This document shows, piece after piece, positions 61,033 to 64,000 of a DNA stretch of 64,000 nucleotides. The notes beneath the pieces were generated by a model, which was not told the DNA's origin, did no database searches, and saw only the letters and a program-made list of their open reading frames with translations. Position 1 is the stretch's first letter. Each line of letters opens with the position of its first letter. Source of the stretch: Hungatella sp. (lineage in GTDB: Bacteria; Bacillota; Clostridia; Lachnospirales; Lachnospiraceae); the NCBI GenBank assembly GCA_022796015.1, contig JAAWHU010000008.1, forward strand, positions 1 to 64,000, written 5' to 3'. Made by a program: the position numbers and the translations under genes.

Positions 61033-61059
61033 TCCTGTCTCCTCCTTTCATTCCATATA

Positions 61060-61830
61060 TCATGTATAACTGCTCATATAAGCCTTTAGTTTGCGGATAG
61101 CCGAACTGTGGATCTGGGAGATGCGCGGTTCGCTGACACCCAGAATCTGGGCAATCTGCCCCATATTCAGTTCCTCCATGTAATACAGAGAAATCACCAT
61201 CTGTTCTTTCTCCTTTAGACTTTTCACCGCCTCCGCCAGAACCTGACGGGACTCGATCTTCAAAAATGCCTTCTCCGGCTGAGAATCCGTATCCCCGCTT
61301 GAAAGCTGCAAAGACTGATGCTCTCCCTCATCATCGGTTATCATATCAAGAGAGAGAACGTTCATCATTACGCTCATCCGCTGGAGCTTTCGGTATTTTC
61401 TGATATCCATCCCCAGAGCTGCGCTTACTTCCTCGTCGGAAGGCTGACGGCCCAGGCTGCGGCCTAAAGAAACCTGAAGCTCCTCCATGGCCTTCACCTG
61501 CTTGCGGAAATCCCTGGGCATCCAGTCATTCTTTCTCACCAGATCAATGATCATCCCCCGAATACGCCTGGATATAAAAGTTTCAAATTTATTATCGCGC
61601 TCCGGGTCGTATCTGTCAATACCTTTCATGATGGCGATAACGCCTTCATTAATAATATCCTCCATCTGGAGAGAGCCGGTGTAAACATTGCGCATCTGGA
61701 CTGCAATCGTTTTTACTATATAAAGATAACGGAGCACCAGGGCCTGCTTAATCTCAATTCTGCCCTCTGCTCTATACATCTCAAGTAACTCTTCATTGGT
61801 CTTTTCTGCCAAATAATCTGTCTGAACCAT
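61060..61830 (-). CDS. sigD: Flagellar sigma factor SigD/FliA (sigma-28)
   Basis: A 256-residue FliA/WhiG-type sigma factor. Region 2 reads YTGSLQMEDIINEGVIAIMK and FETFISRRIRGMIIDLVRKN, and region 4 ends ILGVSEPRISQIHSSAIRKL. It directs late flagellar and chemotaxis genes and is blocked by FlgM (44193-44489). It starts 24 nt after flhA. Its targets should include the two promoters near 44 kb. Confidence 0.96.
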   Translation of the reverse strand: MVQTDYLAEKTNEELLEMYRAEGRIEIKQALVLRYLYIVKTIAVQMRNVYTGSLQMEDIINEGVIAIMKGIDRYDPERDNKFETFISRRIRGMIIDLVRKNDWMPRDFRKQVKAMEELQVSLGRSLGRQPSDEEVSAALGMDIRKYRKLQRMSVMMNVLSLDMITDDEGEHQSLQLSSGDTDSQPEKAFLKIESRQVLAEAVKSLKEKEQMVISLYYMEELNMGQIAQILGVSEPRISQIHSSAIRKLKAYMSSYT

Positions 61831-61854
61831 GTTCCGTCATCTCCCTATGGCCGG

Positions 61855-64000
61855 TCAGGCCCCCATTCTTCCCCGGTTCTCAAGAGTCAGGCTGCCAATA
61901 GACTGTATCTGTACATTATTGGAGATCTCATTAAAAGAAAGGACTCTTACGTTGGGGTAAAATTGTTCAATCAGCCGGTAAAAATGGACCCTCATCACCT
62001 GTGAAGTCAGGATAACCGGACTTTGAGAAAGCCCGCCGAACTTCTTAAGCTGTCCCGTCAGCTGATTAATCAGACTTTGAAGCACATCAGGACTAAGAGC
62101 CAGATAATACCCCCTCTCTCCCTTTGACAGACAGCCCACCATGGTACGCTCCAGCTCTGAGTCCAGAGTAATGACCTTCATACTGCCATCCTCGCAGTAC
62201 AAACGGGTAATGGTACGCTTTAAGGCCGTCCTGATATTCTCAATCAGACCATCCACATCCCTGACCGGAAGGCCTGTATCTGATATGGCTTCCAAAGCTG
62301 TCTCAATAATCGTCTCTAAATCCTTAATAGGTACGCCTTCCTTGAGAAGGCTGGTAAGTATCTTCTGCATCAGGCTGTAGGAAATGAAGTTGGGGAATGC
62401 CTCCTCAATCAGCTCCGGTGACGTCTTCTTAATATTCTCCACCAGGTGAATCACTTCCTGCCTTGTGATCAGCTCAAATGCATGCTGCTTCACCACCTCA
62501 GAAAGGTGGGTTACCAGCACAGACAAGGGATCAATTACGGTATAACCATAGATCTCAGCCAGCTCCCTGTCCTCAGGGCGGATCCACCTGCTAGGAATAC
62601 CATATGCAGGTTCTATGGTTTCGATACCATCAATCTCCTTCTCCGGGTTCTCCGGCTCCAGAGCCAGATAATAGTCAATGAGGATTTCGCCTTTTGCCAC
62701 TTCCTCCCCTTTGATCTTAATGCAGTACTGGTTGGTATTCAGACCCGAACTGTCCCGCAGCCTTATGGAAGGAATTACAAACCCCATGTCCTGGGCATAC
62801 TGTCTGCGGAATATAATGATTCGGTTAATGAGACGTCCGCCCACAGACTCATCTACAAGAGGGATCAGACTGTAACCGAACTCCATCTCAATAGCCTCCA
62901 CTGATAAAAGGCTGTATACATTGTTCACATCTTTGAAAAATTCTTCTTCACTGACAGGCTTCGGCGCCTCCGGCTCCTCCGCTCCCATATCAAGGTCAGG
63001 AGAGAACCCCCGCAGAGTGGTTCCTCCGGCTCCTCCCGCTCCCGCCAGGGCAAGCTTGGGCTCTTCCTGAATCCGCCTGTACAGATAAAAACCAATGCCC
63101 TCAAGTCCTAAGGAAACCAGAAGAAGCTGAAGCACAGGCATGCCCGGAATCACAGTAAGCACCGCAATCACAATACCGCTGATCATCATAGCGATGGGCT
63201 GAGCCATAAACTGCTTGGAGATATCCTCATTCAGACTTCCCTCGGACACGGCTCTGGTAACGATCATACCCGTAGCTACAGAAATCAAAAGAGACGGTAT
63301 CTGACCCACCAGACCGTCACCTACGGTTGCGATGGAATATGTATTGAGCACATTGCCTATGGTATCCCCTGACTGGATGATACCTATAATACTTCCACCG
63401 ATCAAGTTAATTGCCGTGGTGATCAGGGACATAACGGAATCGCCTTTTACAATCTTTGTGGCACCATCCATGGAACCATAAAAGTCCGCTTCTCTCTGGA
63501 TCTTCTCACGGCGCTGCTTGGCCTCCTGCTCGTCAATAAGACCCGAATTCAAGTCTGCATCAATGGCCATCTGCTTACCGGGCATGGCATCCAAAGTAAA
63601 CCTTGCCGCTACCTCGGATACACGCTCGGCGCCTTTGGTAATAACAAGGAACTGCATCAGAACAATAATCATGTAGATAACCATACCTACTACGACATTG
63701 CCCTGAAGGATAAAATCACCAAAGGCCTTAATGATCTTTCCGGAGGAACCGGCACTGGTAAGAATGTTCCTTGTGGTGGATACATTGATACCAAGACGGA
63801 ATAAGGTGGTAACCAGAAGGAGAGACGGAAAGATAGAAAACTCCAGCGCATCCTTGATGGTCATGGTGATAATAAGGATCATCAGTGAAAGAGACATATT
63901 CACGATAATCGCCACATCCACCATAGCCTCCGGAAGAGGTATGATCAACAGCAATATAATTGTCAATACAAACAGTACTATGGAATAGCTCAGTAACTTT
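61855..64000 (-). CDS. flhA: Flagellar biosynthesis protein FlhA (5' end outside the window)
   Basis: At least 714 codons are present. The N-terminal part is the FlhA membrane domain with FRLGINVSTTRNIL, AERVSEVAARFTLDAMPGKQ and the FHIPEP-like region. The cytoplasmic C-terminal domain follows (about residue 340 on) and ends SIGSLTLENRGRMGA. The reading frame stays open to base 64000 (KLLSYSIVLFVL...), so the true start is beyond the window and a TTG start at 63966 is not supported. FlhA forms the export gate and receives chaperone-substrate complexes. Confidence 0.95.
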   Translation of the reverse strand, partial: KLLSYSIVLFVLTIILLLIIPLPEAMVDVAIIVNMSLSLMILIITMTIKDALEFSIFPSLLLVTTLFRLGINVSTTRNILTSAGSSGKIIKAFGDFILQGNVVVGMVIYMIIVLMQFLVITKGAERVSEVAARFTLDAMPGKQMAIDADLNSGLIDEQEAKQRREKIQREADFYGSMDGATKIVKGDSVMSLITTAINLIGGSIIGIIQSGDTIGNVLNTYSIATVGDGLVGQIPSLLISVATGMIVTRAVSEGSLNEDISKQFMAQPIAMMISGIVIAVLTVIPGMPVLQLLLVSLGLEGIGFYLYRRIQEEPKLALAGAGGAGGTTLRGFSPDLDMGAEEPEAPKPVSEEEFFKDVNNVYSLLSVEAIEMEFGYSLIPLVDESVGGRLINRIIIFRRQYAQDMGFVIPSIRLRDSSGLNTNQYCIKIKGEEVAKGEILIDYYLALEPENPEKEIDGIETIEPAYGIPSRWIRPEDRELAEIYGYTVIDPLSVLVTHLSEVVKQHAFELITRQEVIHLVENIKKTSPELIEEAFPNFISYSLMQKILTSLLKEGVPIKDLETIIETALEAISDTGLPVRDVDGLIENIRTALKRTITRLYCEDGSMKVITLDSELERTMVGCLSKGERGYYLALSPDVLQSLINQLTGQLKKFGGLSQSPVILTSQVMRVHFYRLIEQFYPNVRVLSFNEISNNVQIQSIGSLTLENRGRMGA

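Noticed and set aside
63966..64000. FlhA start at TTG 63966
   Set aside because: The frame is open to the window edge with typical FlhA membrane sequence, so the start lies outside the window.

Overview
The window looks like chromosomal DNA from a spore-forming, flagellated Clostridia, most likely a Lachnospiraceae of the Clostridium clostridioforme/Enterocloster type. The evidence is the spoIIA–spoVA sporulation cluster, a Bacillus-type flgM–flgN–flgK–flgL–DUF6470–fliW–csrA operon, a valS T-box leader, a cdaA–cdaR pair, and several families typical of Lachnospiraceae (DUF6472, DUF5716/DUF5717, DUF4364). The species assignment is inference. No plasmid, phage, CRISPR array or rRNA is seen.

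Layout. 0.1-7.8 kb (minus strand): a sodium-dependent transporter; spoIIAA-spoIIAB-sigF, a small membrane ORF, then spoVAA-spoVAB; and folC with a 45-codon ORF and a membrane-anchored TPR protein. 7.9-12.8 kb: a T-box leader controls a small DUF6472 gene and valS, and a 215-bp hairpin MITE-like insertion now separates these two genes; a MATE transporter lies upstream. 12.8-18.4 kb: a three-gene uncharacterised set (DUF5717, an Hsp70/actin-like DUF5716 protein, a helical-repeat protein). 18.6-19.7 kb (plus strand): tRNA-Ala(CGC), tRNA-Val(CAC), DUF4364 and a small membrane protein. 19.7-29.8 kb (minus): GH25-like lysozyme, YtvI-like permease, hisC, a polymerase-like membrane protein, ptsI, ptsH, cdaR, cdaA and two membrane proteins. 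30-36.8 kb (minus): a MacAB-like efflux set with a palindromic operator candidate, cupin, cysE, a lipoprotein and a repeat-bearing DUF4397 protein.

36.8-64 kb is a motility region. A minus-strand unit starts at a perfect sigma-D/sigma-28 promoter (TAAA-N15-GCCGATAT) and holds fliK-like, flhB-C-like, two cell-wall-binding-repeat proteins, a lytic transglycosylase, a PilZ protein and a glycosyltransferase. Divergent from it, behind a second sigma-D-like element, is the flgM-to-csrA operon. Next come a nucleotidyltransferase, a FliT-like ORF, fliS and a very long fliD on the minus strand, then a plus-strand ParA-ComFB pair. The minus-strand tail of a fla/che operon follows: flhA (5' end outside the window), sigD, two rod genes, cheC, cheD, cheV and a cell-wall-binding protein. 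There is no flhF or flhG between flhA and sigD.

The genes work together at several levels. SpoIIAA/SpoIIAB/SigF control forespore gene expression, and SpoVA proteins act in dipicolinate handling. FlgM holds SigD until hook completion, FliW/CsrA adds post-transcriptional control, and FlgK/FlgL/FliD with their chaperones build the filament junction and cap. CheC/CheD/CheV adjust chemotaxis. CdaA/CdaR make and regulate c-di-AMP next to the PTS phosphocarriers. The PilZ and ComFB proteins are possible cyclic-dinucleotide sensors within the motility region.
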